Assembly (NCBI RefSeq): GCF_000688375.1
Contig: NZ_JIAF01000003.1
Span: 248,001 to 312,000, forward strand
DNA from: Prevotella sp. HUN102
GTDB taxonomy: Bacteria > Bacteroidota > Bacteroidia > Bacteroidales > Bacteroidaceae
Length of the DNA stretch: 64,000 bases
Reading direction: 5' to 3'
The notes under the pieces were generated by a model. The model made no database searches and had not been told where the DNA came from. It worked only from the letters and a program-made list of their open reading frames with translations. Position numbers and translations under genes: made by a program. Positions 54,994 through 64,000 of the stretch are shown here, piece after piece (the stretch's first letter is position 1; the number at the start of each line of letters is the position of its first letter).

Positions 54994-56667
54994 TTAGAAG
55001 TTATAATTGTATGACAATGTAAAACCTTTGGTTGCCGGCACATAGCGGCATACACCACCCGAGCAATTGAATCCGGCACGTGTACGGCCGTAGCCCAACT
55101 GTAATCTGTGCGCACCTGCATTGAATGTTACGACCCCCTGATAGTAGTGCAGATTTGTTTCGCCTGCATTATAGGTATCTGATATTGTAAACATCCAATT
55201 TGGTACGATAGCCAATTCCAGCAATCCGAACCACCAGTCGCCTAAATCGTCCTTCGTTGCAAGATACTGCACCTCGCCGCGGAGATTTACCTTTGGCGAG
55301 AAAGTATATTTACCGTCAGCAATGAAGATGTCGGAATGCACCATACCTCCTTCGCCTTCAACAACAGTCTTGTTGTAGAACTGGTTCATATACATAAAGT
55401 TGAGCTTGAAACTCTTTGAGAATTTACGTTCAATCTGTATGTTCAAATCCTGATAGTAGGTCTCGTCGCCCCATTTGAAGAAAGCAGAGCCATAGCCTTT
55501 TGTACCCTTCGGAGTTATTCCGTTGAGCGAACCGGTAATGTTTTCTGATTTATCAATAGCGTGTACGTGTGAAAAATTCACTTTAACGTTCATACCATAC
55601 TTGCCTCCCAAGAAAGTATTGCGCTTTACTTTGTAGCCAAATTGTGCCTGATATGCCCATTCTCCGTCAGGACGGGTAGCGTATGGATAGAATGCAGCAA
55701 GCGCATAAGTCTGGTCTTGCGTGAAAGCCGGCAGGTGGTTTATATACGATGATACGCCCACACTGTTACGGTCGCTCTTAAACGCCATATCGTTAGAACG
55801 CTTTGCCTGTACTAAAAAGCTCAAGCCCTTCTTTGAATAAGATGCAGAAAGCATTGCTACATTGCCCGTGCGGTAAATATATCCATTGGTAAATGATGGG
55901 TCCTGTGTCTTCTGCGCATATTCCGCCAATACATTGAAACCACCCTTCTGCACCTGCAATCGTGCGTCCCAAGCGTTCACGTTCTGTGGCAAGTTCAGCA
56001 TATTCGTGCGGTCTATCATAATGTTGTCGTGGTGGTTGCTCTCGTATTTATTGACAAACGATCCACCCACCATCACGCGGGTGTCCGACTTCTGCAATCC
56101 CTTGATCCATTCATCAAGGTTCAATTCCAAGTCAGCACCGTTAATCCACGAATTGTTGTGCGCCCAATATCTGCGCTGCTCGCCGGTTACGGCCTTCAAC
56201 ACGATACCCTTGTAAGGCTTGTAGACCACGCGTGCGCCGAACAGCGAATTGTCGATGCCAAGACTGCGCTCCTCATAGGTGCGAAGCACAAATCCCGATC
56301 CGAACTGTTCGTAATAGTTACCCAAGGTTACTTCAAGTTTCTCAAACTTTCCCTTCAGGTAGAAGTAAGGCACACCATAACCTTTATAGTCGTTTTCAAA
56401 GCCCGGTAAGGGGTGCTTCAGGAACTCAAAGCGGGCACCTGCATCCACGTTCTTGCTGATAAGGTTAAGGTCGAGAAACGAATTGGTCAGTGCCCATTCA
56501 TCATAATCCGGCGACCCTATCTTCTTATCTTCCTGTGGAACAAGAACATCGCTCTGGATACTTCCCGTTACGGTTACTTTGTTGTCGTCCGTAGTAGTCT
56601 GCTCCTGAGCTTTCGCCGATGTAGCTACTACTGCAAGGAGACCTACAAGCCAGCTGTACTTTTTCAT
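54994..56667 (-). CDS. DUF6029-like outer-membrane beta-barrel protein
   Basis: A 557-residue exported protein (signal WLVGLLAVVATSAKAQ) made of alternating beta strands with many aromatics and ending in Phe (FTLSYNYNF), as barrels do. The start FLDLNLISKNVDAGARFEF and LGNYYEQFGSGFVLRTYEE fit DUF6029, a Bacteroidetes family usually encoded beside TlpA and Omp28, as here. Four bases separate it from the TlpA stop. It is probably an outer-membrane channel or scaffold of the Omp28 system; the substrate is unknown. Confidence 0.82.
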   Translation of the reverse strand: MKKYSWLVGLLAVVATSAKAQEQTTTDDNKVTVTGSIQSDVLVPQEDKKIGSPDYDEWALTNSFLDLNLISKNVDAGARFEFLKHPLPGFENDYKGYGVPYFYLKGKFEKLEVTLGNYYEQFGSGFVLRTYEERSLGIDNSLFGARVVYKPYKGIVLKAVTGEQRRYWAHNNSWINGADLELNLDEWIKGLQKSDTRVMVGGSFVNKYESNHHDNIMIDRTNMLNLPQNVNAWDARLQVQKGGFNVLAEYAQKTQDPSFTNGYIYRTGNVAMLSASYSKKGLSFLVQAKRSNDMAFKSDRNSVGVSSYINHLPAFTQDQTYALAAFYPYATRPDGEWAYQAQFGYKVKRNTFLGGKYGMNVKVNFSHVHAIDKSENITGSLNGITPKGTKGYGSAFFKWGDETYYQDLNIQIERKFSKSFKLNFMYMNQFYNKTVVEGEGGMVHSDIFIADGKYTFSPKVNLRGEVQYLATKDDLGDWWFGLLELAIVPNWMFTISDTYNAGETNLHYYQGVVTFNAGAHRLQLGYGRTRAGFNCSGGVCRYVPATKGFTLSYNYNF

Positions 56668-56671
56668 ACTA

Positions 56672-57160
56672 TTATTTTAAAAGTTCGCGAACCTTTTCTA
56701 TCAATTCATTTTCAGCACCCTCGGTATATCCGTTATGCTTGTAGACGATTTTTCCTTGTCCGTCGCAAATCAATACATAAGGAATCATCTGTACACCCAA
56801 TGCGCGCTTAAATTCTCCATTCGGGTCGAGCAGCACCTCGTATTCCCATCCGTTCTCGTCTACAAGGGGTTTTACCTTGTTTATATTCTGTGCCTGATCG
56901 ATAGAAACAGCATAGATTTTTACGCCGGTTTCCTCGCGCCAGTCGTCGTAAACCTCGCTGATAGCCTTCAACTCTCTGTTGCAAGGCTTGCACCACGTGG
57001 CAAAGAAATCAATAATGAAAGGCTTTCCATTATTAGATAATGTGTCTGTGCGGACAGATTTACCATTAATGTCTTTAAGTGTTACTGTTGGTAACTGTGC
57101 GTAAACTGTACTGATTGAACAAGTCAATAATAGTAATAGTGTGAAAATTATCTTTTTCAT
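56672..57160 (-). CDS. TlpA-like periplasmic thioredoxin
   Basis: A 162-residue thioredoxin-fold protein with signal peptide (IIFTLLLLLTCSISTVYAQ) and active site FFATWCKPCNREL (WCxPC), then VDENGWEYEVLLDP and the cis-Pro loop IPYVLICDGQG. It probably supplies reducing power or cycles disulfides for the downstream DUF6029/Omp28 products. It is the first gene of that unit, with a -7 box 22 bases before the ATG. Confidence 0.93.
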   Translation of the reverse strand: MKKIIFTLLLLLTCSISTVYAQLPTVTLKDINGKSVRTDTLSNNGKPFIIDFFATWCKPCNRELKAISEVYDDWREETGVKIYAVSIDQAQNINKVKPLVDENGWEYEVLLDPNGEFKRALGVQMIPYVLICDGQGKIVYKHNGYTEGAENELIEKVRELLK

Positions 57161-57181
57161 AAGGCATATATTTGATTATTA

Positions 57182-57189
57182 CAAAAGTA
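57182..57189 (-). promoter_or_regulatory. -7 box of the TlpA-DUF6029-Omp28 operon
   Basis: TACTTTTG on the minus strand, in AT-rich DNA after the terminator of the preceding gene. Confidence 0.55.
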
Positions 57190-57355
57190 TATATTTTTTT
57201 AAAAATACCGTATGGTGTTATATTATTTTAACCAAAAGGTGGTTTTAATTTTAACCTATTCGGTATGAATTCTTTAAAAATAAAAACTTTAGTTTTTGTT
57301 TGTGTTGTTTTTTAAATAATGTTTTTCTTGATAATAATGAGTTAAGGAGTTTTTA

Positions 57356-57394
57356 AAGGGGAGGGAATGATTCTTTTATACATTCTCTCCCCTT
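57356..57394. terminator. terminator hairpin after the large Omp28 protein gene
   Basis: AAGGGGAGGGAATG pairs with CATTCTCTCCCCTT (11-base loop). On the minus strand it lies 13 bases after the stop and is followed by TTTAAAAAC. Confidence 0.75.
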
Positions 57395-57406
57395 ATTGTT
57401 TTATCG

Positions 57407-59278
57407 TTACTTCACGATTCTCTTCACAACCTTACCATTGGAAAGTTTTACCATATAAACACCACTGACAGGTTTTGAGATTCTCTGTCCGTTGATGTTG
57501 TAGTATTCTACTTCCTTGGCATTGTCGTTGGTCGAGATATTTTCGATGCCGTTTGTATTCTTGACAACAGGCTCTTCTACACAATTCTGTACGAACAAGT
57601 CGTCCAGTCCTACACCGATTTCACTGATCTTAGGAGCGATGAAAGCCACAACCTCCATCTTTTCGGCGTTCCAACCATTCTTCACATCGATGCTGTAAGT
57701 CTTTGTGAAATTGTCGTTGTTCCATTCCAGTTCGCTGTCGCCCTTCACGTCTGTAACGTAAGCACGGAGAACATCCTGATGCTTTGTCTTAACCAATACA
57801 CCATATTCATCTCCCTGCTCTCCATCTACATCGTCTTCCTTTACGAGAACAAACAAAGCATAGTCTTCGAGCATTTCTTTTGCCTTTTCAATTCCAGTAC
57901 CGGTTACCTTAATCTCGATGCTCTTCTTGGCTGCATCATATTTGTTGGCAATGCCAAGTGTTACGAAATTGCAGGTTTGTCCTTTGGAATGATTGTAGAA
58001 CTTATCAAGGAGTTCATTTACTTTCGTTGATGGTTCTTGAGCAATCGTAGGATTGGCGATTGCGCCTTCTGTTCCCATTGTAAAGTAAAGTCTGTTGCAA
58101 GTGAAGGAAGGAAGTCCTTTAAGATGCGCCATACGTTCTAAATTATCACTCTCTGGTGCTGCCACCTTATCAGGGAAGTTGCTGTCGTTGATGTGAACAG
58201 CCACCATTACCATATCTGAATGACGGCTCTCAAGTCCCTTGATATTCTGAATACCCTTGTAGCAGTTTGCGCAAGTTTGAGAAGTAAATTCCTCAACAAG
58301 CATCTTCTGGCGTTCAACAACATTGTTGTAGACAAGAATGTTATGGATACCTTCTGTTCCCTTCAAGTTGCTGACCTCTTTGCCATTTATTTTTGTCAAT
58401 ACCATAGAGAGCTGATGCTTGCCCATCGTAACATCTGCTGGAAGCGGGCCAACGATGGTCAATGGTCTGCTGCTTGCACCTGCCTCTATTGCTTTTGGTA
58501 TGGTAACATTCTTGATTACCTTGCTATCCACCTTTACATCAACGGTAAAGTTATCGACAGCCTCTGTTCCGGCATTGCTCATCCAGCACTTGATATCAAA
58601 TTCTCCTCCGGCTTTTGCGTAATGTGGTGTTTCGATATGACCAAATACCAAATTGCTGACATTCGTTCCGGCAACAGGTTCAACAATCAACTGAATAGCC
58701 AATGTGAGATCATTTGTAGGGAAGCAATTAGCCCATCTGTTGGTCTCATAATTGTATGCGTAGACATTTCCTCTCAGATGATTCTCACCTATGACGAGTC
58801 TGCGTTTTTGGTCGGTTGTCAGGTTATAGCCGATAGCAAAACCTTTCGTAGCAGCAGTAATTTCGATATCCTTGTCAAGATTTATAACTTGCCAATCGTT
58901 GCCTGCCGGTTTCTTGATTTCTACTTTCAGTTCGTTAGCCTTAGAAATGCTTTCGCCTTCATTGATAAACAGAGACTTTATAACATTGTTGTCTGCCACC
59001 TTTACTCTGACAGCCTTCACTTTGCAACCAATAAAGGGTCGTAGCATTTCTTGCGAGAAAAAAGTAGCTATTTTAGTTTCTCTGTTGGGAAAAGTAGCCT
59101 CGCCAACTCTGTTTTGTTCGTCAAAATCTCCAATTACACGTTGGTTTCCTGTAAGTGGTGCTACTTTAGCCTTTGCGTTTGTTTGGTTATAAATAGGCGC
59201 ATTGCCTATTTCCACATTCTGTGCAACTGCTCCCATAGAAGCAGTTGCGAGAATGAATGAGATAAATAAATGTCTCAT
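57407..59278 (-). CDS. large Omp28-related T9SS cargo protein
   Basis: A 623-residue secreted protein. Signal peptide (FISFILATASMGAVAQ), N-terminal beta-sandwich (to about 200), a CARDB-like domain (VSNLVFGHIETPHYAKAGGE), then an Omp28 thioredoxin-like domain with VEEFTSQTCANCYKGIQNI (CxxC) and GLPSFTCNR, a further beta domain, and a T9SS type A tail (VEYYNINGQRISKPVSGVYM). It is a second Omp28-type protein, larger and not lipidated, beside the lipoprotein version. It is 65 bases downstream of the small T9SS protein gene and ends at a strong terminator. Confidence 0.85.
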   Translation of the reverse strand: MRHLFISFILATASMGAVAQNVEIGNAPIYNQTNAKAKVAPLTGNQRVIGDFDEQNRVGEATFPNRETKIATFFSQEMLRPFIGCKVKAVRVKVADNNVIKSLFINEGESISKANELKVEIKKPAGNDWQVINLDKDIEITAATKGFAIGYNLTTDQKRRLVIGENHLRGNVYAYNYETNRWANCFPTNDLTLAIQLIVEPVAGTNVSNLVFGHIETPHYAKAGGEFDIKCWMSNAGTEAVDNFTVDVKVDSKVIKNVTIPKAIEAGASSRPLTIVGPLPADVTMGKHQLSMVLTKINGKEVSNLKGTEGIHNILVYNNVVERQKMLVEEFTSQTCANCYKGIQNIKGLESRHSDMVMVAVHINDSNFPDKVAAPESDNLERMAHLKGLPSFTCNRLYFTMGTEGAIANPTIAQEPSTKVNELLDKFYNHSKGQTCNFVTLGIANKYDAAKKSIEIKVTGTGIEKAKEMLEDYALFVLVKEDDVDGEQGDEYGVLVKTKHQDVLRAYVTDVKGDSELEWNNDNFTKTYSIDVKNGWNAEKMEVVAFIAPKISEIGVGLDDLFVQNCVEEPVVKNTNGIENISTNDNAKEVEYYNINGQRISKPVSGVYMVKLSNGKVVKRIVK

Positions 59279-59343
59279 AGAATTTTATCTTTTATCTTGT
59301 TGTGTCTTGGGCATTTCAAAAATACTCCGACACAGCCTTGTTA

Positions 59344-60048
59344 TTATTTAACAACTTGTTTGATAACTTTACCGTTGTTCAGTTTCACGATGTTCACTCC
59401 CTTTGCAGGTGCATTGATGAGCTGACCGTTAGCATTGTAGCGAGCTACTTCCTTAACGTTCTGACCATTGTTGTTCAATGCGTTGTCAATACCGTTGGTA
59501 ACATCGATGTTGAAAGTCAGTGTCAAGTTGATTTTGCCAGCTTCAGGAATTACCTTGTTAGCTTCGTCTACCTTCTCAATGGTTATTTCCACCTCAGCCT
59601 GACCATAGTCTTTGCCTGTGAACTGTACATCGCCAGCAGCGATGCGCTTGCCGATATAATAGATTACATAGAAAACACGCTGTCTCAGGTCTCTCGGTTT
59701 GAAAGTGTAGAAGTAGCTGCGTGTGAAACCTGCTTCAGAGCCATACTGTGCCTCTGCATCAGAACCAAAGTCGGAGAAAGAAATCAAACCGTTTTCTGCA
59801 GAAATGTTCTTCAAGGTGTAAGTAACCTTCAAAGGCACGTTCTCTATCTTTCTCTTCATATAGATTCGTGGCCATATATAGAAATACTTATTGTCTTTGT
59901 CGTGGGATATGTCCGTGCAAGGAATAATTGCTCCTGATTTTAACGGAGTACTCGTTCCCTTTATAAATTCAACAGCTTCTTCCACTGTTTGTGCGTTAGC
60001 CACAAGACCAATCGCCATCATTAACATAGAAATAAAAATCTTCTTCAT
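59344..60048 (-). CDS. small T9SS-exported protein (paralogue)
   Basis: A 234-residue protein with signal peptide (IFISMLMMAIGLVANAQ), a beta-rich domain and the tail VKEVARYNANGQLINAPAKG ... VKLNNGKVIKQVVK, nearly the same as in the 53494-54153 gene. It too precedes or follows an Omp28-type gene, so Omp28 and small cargo genes are paired twice. Function unknown; secretion by T9SS is inferred from the tail. Confidence 0.8.
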   Translation of the reverse strand: MKKIFISMLMMAIGLVANAQTVEEAVEFIKGTSTPLKSGAIIPCTDISHDKDNKYFYIWPRIYMKRKIENVPLKVTYTLKNISAENGLISFSDFGSDAEAQYGSEAGFTRSYFYTFKPRDLRQRVFYVIYYIGKRIAAGDVQFTGKDYGQAEVEITIEKVDEANKVIPEAGKINLTLTFNIDVTNGIDNALNNNGQNVKEVARYNANGQLINAPAKGVNIVKLNNGKVIKQVVK

Positions 60049-60101
60049 AGTTGTAAAATTTGATTTGTAAATATTAATATAATGTTTGTCTGTTTTATTG
60101 T

Positions 60102-60140
60102 ACTGCTCGGGGAACTTGCATTCCCACGAGCAGTTTTTTT
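60102..60140. terminator. terminator hairpin between protease and T9SS protein genes
   Basis: ACTGCTCG with CGAGCAGT, extended by GGGAA/TTCCC with one bulge, and TTTTTTT on the plus-strand side. It lies just beyond the stop of the minus-strand C10 protease gene. Confidence 0.75.
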
Positions 60141-60142
60141 GT

Positions 60143-62521
60143 TTAATAGCTCAGATATTTCTTGCCGTTCACGATGTAAACTCCCTTAGCCATATTCTTC
60201 AGTGCCTGCTGCACTGCGCCGTTCTCTACGCGTGCTGCCACACTTCCGTCTATGCGGTAAATCGTAACGGGTTGATTCGCATTGTCAGCAGTTTCTACAT
60301 TCTCAATGCCATCGCTGACGTGGAAAGTATAGAATGTAGGCTGAGCATAGCTCAAGCGCTTGCGCAAATTCTTGTTGATGTAGTAGACGTACACGCAATA
60401 CTCGCCACCATCCTGCATCTTGCTGAAGCTGAATGTCAGTTTCACGTCCTCATCCTGCTCTATTTCAACATCTTGAGACAGGATTTCAACCGGACCATTG
60501 TGGTCTGAAAGCACGGCGATGATTTTGTTCTTATAGGTTTCGTCTCCCCAGTTCATAACAGAAACTTCGCAATCGAACTTATCCGTTACAATAGTGCCGT
60601 TTGCATTCTTAACACGAGTATTGCCTCTTGGCTGCAGGTTGGCAGACTTGGCTTCCGTTGCATTGATCACGATGCTTCCCAGTTTTATCTTTGCACCATA
60701 GTCGGCATAGAGCACAAACTCGTTCCGGCCCACAATCTTAGGAGTGCACAGCAGCGTAATCTCCTTTTCCTGATTGGCATCGATCATAAATTCCACAGCA
60801 TCCACCTTTTTAGAATTAGTGGCGGTTTCGTCGTAGAGATACACGGTTACGGTGTTTGATATGCCCTTGTTCAGGAGTTTCGTAGTAACCTTTGCCGCTA
60901 TGTTTTCCTCCACTTCTGTTTCGCCCTTCAGTTCCGTACACTGCACATCGCTTCTGTTGGTAAAGTTGGTTGCCGTGAGTTCGGTATCATTGATTTCAAG
61001 TTTGATATACATACTTGAATTGATGAAAGGCTTCCAAGGCTTCACGTTCAGCGCATCGTCGTTGATGGCAAACATAGGAACGAGATAGTAAGTGCCTGAT
61101 GGGAGGTTCTTGCCAAAAGTGAGAGCCGTGCTTTCGCAACTGTAATTGGAGGAGTTGTTGGCTTTCATATTGTCAATATTCGCTATGCCGAGAATATCCA
61201 CATTGTCCACCGGCTTGTTGGCAGCATTGCGAAGTTGCCATCCGAACTTGAAATTCTGCGCCGTGTAGTTGTTGGGTGCAACTGTCAGTTCAATCTTGTC
61301 GATTACGAAATCCTGTGTCTTGTCCGTGCGCTGATACTTTTCCTGTATGTTCTGGATGTTCTTCACAAAAAGGGTGTAAATGCCATTGTCAGCCTGCTGA
61401 CCACTCTTGTTCGGCGTCAGGCCGACGATTACCGCCTGCTTGGTGGTGTAGCCCCCTGCACCGGAGAAAGAGCCGATGCCCTGCGCAGAAGGATTGAGAA
61501 CCGACAGGTCGAACTCGCCGTCAGACAAGCCACCCCAACCCCAGTTGATGAGGAACTTGCCATCCTTGTAGCCGTGGCACACAAAGGCGTGATAGCCGTT
61601 GTAGCCCATAGAGGCATCGAACTTGCCACCAGTGTACAATACAGGGCGATTCTCTTTAATTTCGTCGTAGATTACCTTTTCCCATTCAGCCTCGGTATAT
61701 GCCGAACGCTCAATTTCCTGTGCAGTAGCGGCATAGTTGAAATATTCCTTGAACGAAGCCACCAGCACGTTGGAGCCAGAGCCTTTGGGCGAATATTTCA
61801 TTACCATTGCCTGACCACAATAGCGCATCAGGTCTGCCACTTCCTTTGCTTCCTCCCGTGGAGTATAGCTGTCTTTCATAGCATCCCAGTTGAATTTCTT
61901 TGGTTGGAGGTCTTCGAGCTGTACGGAGAATCCCTGTTCGTTGGACGTATAGCCCGGTATGAGCTTGGTGTTGTCCTGTGGCCATTTGTGGTATCTCAGA
62001 ATCTGTGCGGCAGCCGTAGCCACGCAGCCTGTCGCGGCATAGCCTGCGCCGTCGAATTTAGGGCAACTGCTGTTGAAGGGAGCACCCTGATTCCACTTGG
62101 TGGTAATCAGTCCGGGCAAATCCTGATATTTGGCTTTCCGTGCAGCCTGTGGCTGACTGGCAACATATTTTACATAGCGTTGGCAATTCTCCAGCCACCA
62201 CTTCATTCCGTCGGGGATGTTGTTTTCATCGAATGCACCGTTTGAGGAATGCCCGAGGATAGCAGGGGCGTTGTCGTCAGCGGCAACAATGACAAATCCA
62301 TCGTTTCTGCCCACGTTGAACACATAATAGGCGTCGGTAGAAACTTTTACGTTCTTGGTAATGTCTGCCGCTTTTGCTCGCTTAGTGGCATCGGCAGTCT
62401 TTATGCCACTGGTTTGAATGTGGTTTAAAGCCAACTGGCGGGCTTTCTCCAAATCCACGGGATTTCCCCATACGGCCATTCCTGAAGAAACGGCTGCCAA
62501 TAGAAGTAAAGTTTTTTTCAT
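60143..62521 (-). CDS. C10 (streptopain/interpain-type) cysteine protease
   Basis: A 792-residue secreted protease, the second of its family in the window. Signal peptide (LLLLAAVSSGMAVWG), Spi-like prodomain (YYVFNVGRNDGFVIVAADD), catalytic Cys166 in ATGCVATAAAQILRYH, His311 in GYHAFVCHGYKDG, and FLINWGWGGLSDGEF. A long C-terminal beta-rich part ends in a T9SS-like tail (VTIYRIDGSVAARV ... MAKGVYIVNGKKYLSY). It is diverged from the other copy, so not a recent duplication. Likely role: host protein degradation for peptide supply and immune evasion, as for interpain A. Confidence 0.95.
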   Translation of the reverse strand: MKKTLLLLAAVSSGMAVWGNPVDLEKARQLALNHIQTSGIKTADATKRAKAADITKNVKVSTDAYYVFNVGRNDGFVIVAADDNAPAILGHSSNGAFDENNIPDGMKWWLENCQRYVKYVASQPQAARKAKYQDLPGLITTKWNQGAPFNSSCPKFDGAGYAATGCVATAAAQILRYHKWPQDNTKLIPGYTSNEQGFSVQLEDLQPKKFNWDAMKDSYTPREEAKEVADLMRYCGQAMVMKYSPKGSGSNVLVASFKEYFNYAATAQEIERSAYTEAEWEKVIYDEIKENRPVLYTGGKFDASMGYNGYHAFVCHGYKDGKFLINWGWGGLSDGEFDLSVLNPSAQGIGSFSGAGGYTTKQAVIVGLTPNKSGQQADNGIYTLFVKNIQNIQEKYQRTDKTQDFVIDKIELTVAPNNYTAQNFKFGWQLRNAANKPVDNVDILGIANIDNMKANNSSNYSCESTALTFGKNLPSGTYYLVPMFAINDDALNVKPWKPFINSSMYIKLEINDTELTATNFTNRSDVQCTELKGETEVEENIAAKVTTKLLNKGISNTVTVYLYDETATNSKKVDAVEFMIDANQEKEITLLCTPKIVGRNEFVLYADYGAKIKLGSIVINATEAKSANLQPRGNTRVKNANGTIVTDKFDCEVSVMNWGDETYKNKIIAVLSDHNGPVEILSQDVEIEQDEDVKLTFSFSKMQDGGEYCVYVYYINKNLRKRLSYAQPTFYTFHVSDGIENVETADNANQPVTIYRIDGSVAARVENGAVQQALKNMAKGVYIVNGKKYLSY

Positions 62522-62817
62522 AAAAGAGTTCCTTGTTTAGGATAGGTAAAGTAAATTATTATCTATTAATAAGATGTGCCTGAAATTTATAAAAAGACAA
62601 TCGGGATATTGCAACCGGTGTGATAGGTCTGCAAGATGTAAATAGGTGTTCAAGACTAAACGTACATCCTTTTTCTGTTTGTTCGCATCTTGCTTTGCAG
62701 CAATTAGTTTTGACACCCATTTATGTCTGTATATGTTCTTGCAAAATATCAGCATAAAATAAGTTATGCGTTATCTGCTGCTGAAACCCTCCCTCTTCTC
62801 TTTCGGGCTTTCTTGAT

Positions 62818-62860
62818 AAGAGAAAGCTCATTTCCCTGTGAGGGGGATAAGCTTTCTCTT
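62818..62860. terminator. stem-loop downstream of the last minus-strand gene
   Basis: AAGAGAAAGC and GCTTTCTCTT pair perfectly, with an inner TCCCT/AGGGG stem. It lies in the 406-base gap between the T9SS protein and the protease genes. No long T run is seen; otherwise that gap holds no gene and no promoter I can name. Confidence 0.55.
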
Positions 62861-62927
62861 TATTCGAGGTTCGATAAAACCTTACTTGCTCCGAAACATT
62901 AATGATTTCGCAATGCAAATATGTGTT

Positions 62928-63872
62928 TTACTTGATAACTTTCTTTACGCTGTTGTCGCTGTAACGAACGATGTTGATACCCTTCTGCATTTCCTTGAGC
63001 ACGCGGCCTGAAGCATCGTAGATAGCTACAACCTTTGCATCAGACTTGTTGGCAGTTGATTTTTCGATACCATTTGTCTTAATGCGCTCGAGAATAGCTC
63101 TGTCGTAAGCATAGCCCCCCTTGTTGGTTACGCCACCCTTTTCGAGTGAAACAGAAACATTGTCTTCTTCTGGATTCTCAATTGGAGTTGCGTTAGGGTC
63201 CTGTACAGGACTTGTGCATTCCACACCCTTCAATACGAATCTGTTGAATTGGCATATAGCACCGGTTCTACCGTATGAATCAACGTTTGTGTTGATTACA
63301 TAGAAGCGATTTGAAAGACCATCGCCGTTGATGCCACACATATTTGCAGCCTTAACATTGATGTAATCTACATCTTTAAATTCGAGAGTACCGGATGTAC
63401 GCATATCAATGCCACTGCGACCTGCATCAATAGTAAGGTTGCCTGAACCTGTGAAAGTTACTTTTACTGCAGGGATGCCCTGATAGCCAATCATCACAAA
63501 GCCAGTCTGAGTTGTAGTGATAGAGTTTTTACCAACCAAGTTGATGGTAATATCATCATCTGGACAGTAGAAACGAAATGTACCAACGATAGGATGCTTT
63601 GTTATTCCGTCAGTTTCATAATAAGTAGGGCAGTTTTCTGCTGTTACAACGATTTGAGCGTTGTCTAATGTGATAACACGGTTTTCTGCATCATACTTTA
63701 CAGAACCAGACTGTACCCAAGTACGGTTAGGGTCGAGGTTGTTTCCGTTTTCTTTGGTCATTTTGGTTCCGAGGAAAACCAACTCTTCCAAGCTCTGTGC
63801 AAAGCCGTTAGACACTCCGAAAGCAGCAAAGAAAATTGCCACAAAAACCTTTAAGATGTAATGTTTTTTCAT
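62928..63872 (-). CDS. T9SS-exported protein with DUF4353-like beta-helix domain
   Basis: A 314-residue protein from MKKHYILKV, with signal peptide (VFVAIFFAAFGVSNGFAQ). The middle (ITLDNAQIVVTAENCPTYYE, DITINLVGKNSITTTQTGF, VKVTFTGSGNLTIDAGRSGI) has the repeating pattern of DUF4353-like carbohydrate-binding or beta-helix domains. It ends in a T9SS type A tail (VVAIYDASGRVLKEMQKGIN ... VRYSDNSVKKVIK). The longer upstream ORF start lies in AT-rich leader DNA. It may be a glycan-binding or adhesive cargo protein; this is inference. Confidence 0.8.
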   Translation of the reverse strand: MKKHYILKVFVAIFFAAFGVSNGFAQSLEELVFLGTKMTKENGNNLDPNRTWVQSGSVKYDAENRVITLDNAQIVVTAENCPTYYETDGITKHPIVGTFRFYCPDDDITINLVGKNSITTTQTGFVMIGYQGIPAVKVTFTGSGNLTIDAGRSGIDMRTSGTLEFKDVDYINVKAANMCGINGDGLSNRFYVINTNVDSYGRTGAICQFNRFVLKGVECTSPVQDPNATPIENPEEDNVSVSLEKGGVTNKGGYAYDRAILERIKTNGIEKSTANKSDAKVVAIYDASGRVLKEMQKGINIVRYSDNSVKKVIK

Positions 63873-64000
63873 TTTTTTATTGTTTAAGTAAGTAAATTTA
63901 TTAATTTTATGTTTGTCTTCTTTGGAACGCATCACCGATGTTCAGTCAGCGAATTTGTTTTGTGTTCGACAGTATTTAGATTCTCGATTTATTCAAATTT

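Noticed and set aside
62866..62880. A tRNA T-loop (GAGGTTCGATAAAACC)
   Set aside because: The GGTTCGA word is isolated; no acceptor stem, D arm or anticodon arm can be drawn around it.
1..64000. Reassignment of TAG to a sense codon throughout the genome
   Set aside because: TAG ends many genes at their normal family length (for example the oxidoreductase, phosphoesterase and truA genes), so it is used as a stop; only suppression or mutation remains to explain the three broken genes.

Overview
The window looks like a chromosomal segment of a Prevotella-like member of the Bacteroidales. The reasons are: a SusC/SusD-type receptor pair; many secreted proteins ending in a type IX secretion (T9SS) type A C-terminal signal; two C10 (streptopain/interpain-type) cysteine proteases; BspA-type leucine-rich repeats; Omp28/TlpA/DUF6029 proteins; and repeated Bacteroidetes promoters (TTG, about 20 bases, TAnnTTTG). 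I see no rRNA, no tRNA and no CRISPR array.

Layout. 1-8.8 kb is housekeeping: a truncated DUF6048-like outer-membrane protein, apbE, a Crp/Fnr regulator, M3 dipeptidyl carboxypeptidase, dCMP deaminase, an S41 protease, 5-formyl-THF cyclo-ligase, and a convergent flavodoxin-fold oxidoreductase. 9.6-14.4 kb has a secreted MORN-repeat protein beside glycogen branching enzyme, then two membrane proteins. 15-16.2 kb is a decayed IS110-type transposase. 16.7-28.1 kb is a SusC-SusD-DUF4843-PKD lipoprotein operon followed by a BspA-like protein and a C10 protease; it carries no glycoside hydrolase, so a protein or peptide substrate is the better guess. Its SusC and BspA genes are each cut by one in-frame TAG. 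28.6-41.4 kb is mostly metabolism: fabD, a cytoplasmic GH13 enzyme with a free-standing AlaX-like editing domain, a MATE exporter, a metallophosphoesterase, asparaginase, an ICMT-like methyltransferase, dapA, truA and OsmC. 41.9-46.1 kb is a lightly decayed redox locus under an AraC regulator: a deletion joins a flavodoxin to an aldo-keto reductase, and a SnoaL-like gene has lost one A at its start. 46.6-49.6 kb is a long Asp-box/PKD secreted protein, also cut by a TAG.

49.6-52.3 kb is a phage-derived island. It has two small orphan ORFs, a nested foldback that may encode a small RNA, a small phage protein, a Dam-type adenine methylase, and a thymidylate-synthase-fold protein whose substrate-selecting Asn is Asp, as in dCMP hydroxymethylases. 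A bacteriocin-exporter (C39-type ABC) pseudogene follows. 53.4-64 kb is a one-strand array of exported proteins: a TlpA/DUF6029/Omp28 module, a second large Omp28 protein, a second C10 protease and several small T9SS cargo proteins.

The intergenic DNA is crowded with at least four interspersed repeat families. (1) Alternating inverted GCGAAGAATG units, about ten sites. (2) CGCAGATT/CACAGA-rich arrays, one copy of which is a clean foldback element with 17-bp terminal inverted repeats and a 6-bp flanking direct repeat. (3) GGGAGATGGGAAATG purine-rich arrays. (4) CTTGTTTCCTCGTC arrays that often fold back. Families 3 and 4 run into the 3' ends of the M3 peptidase and truA genes and supply their last codons.
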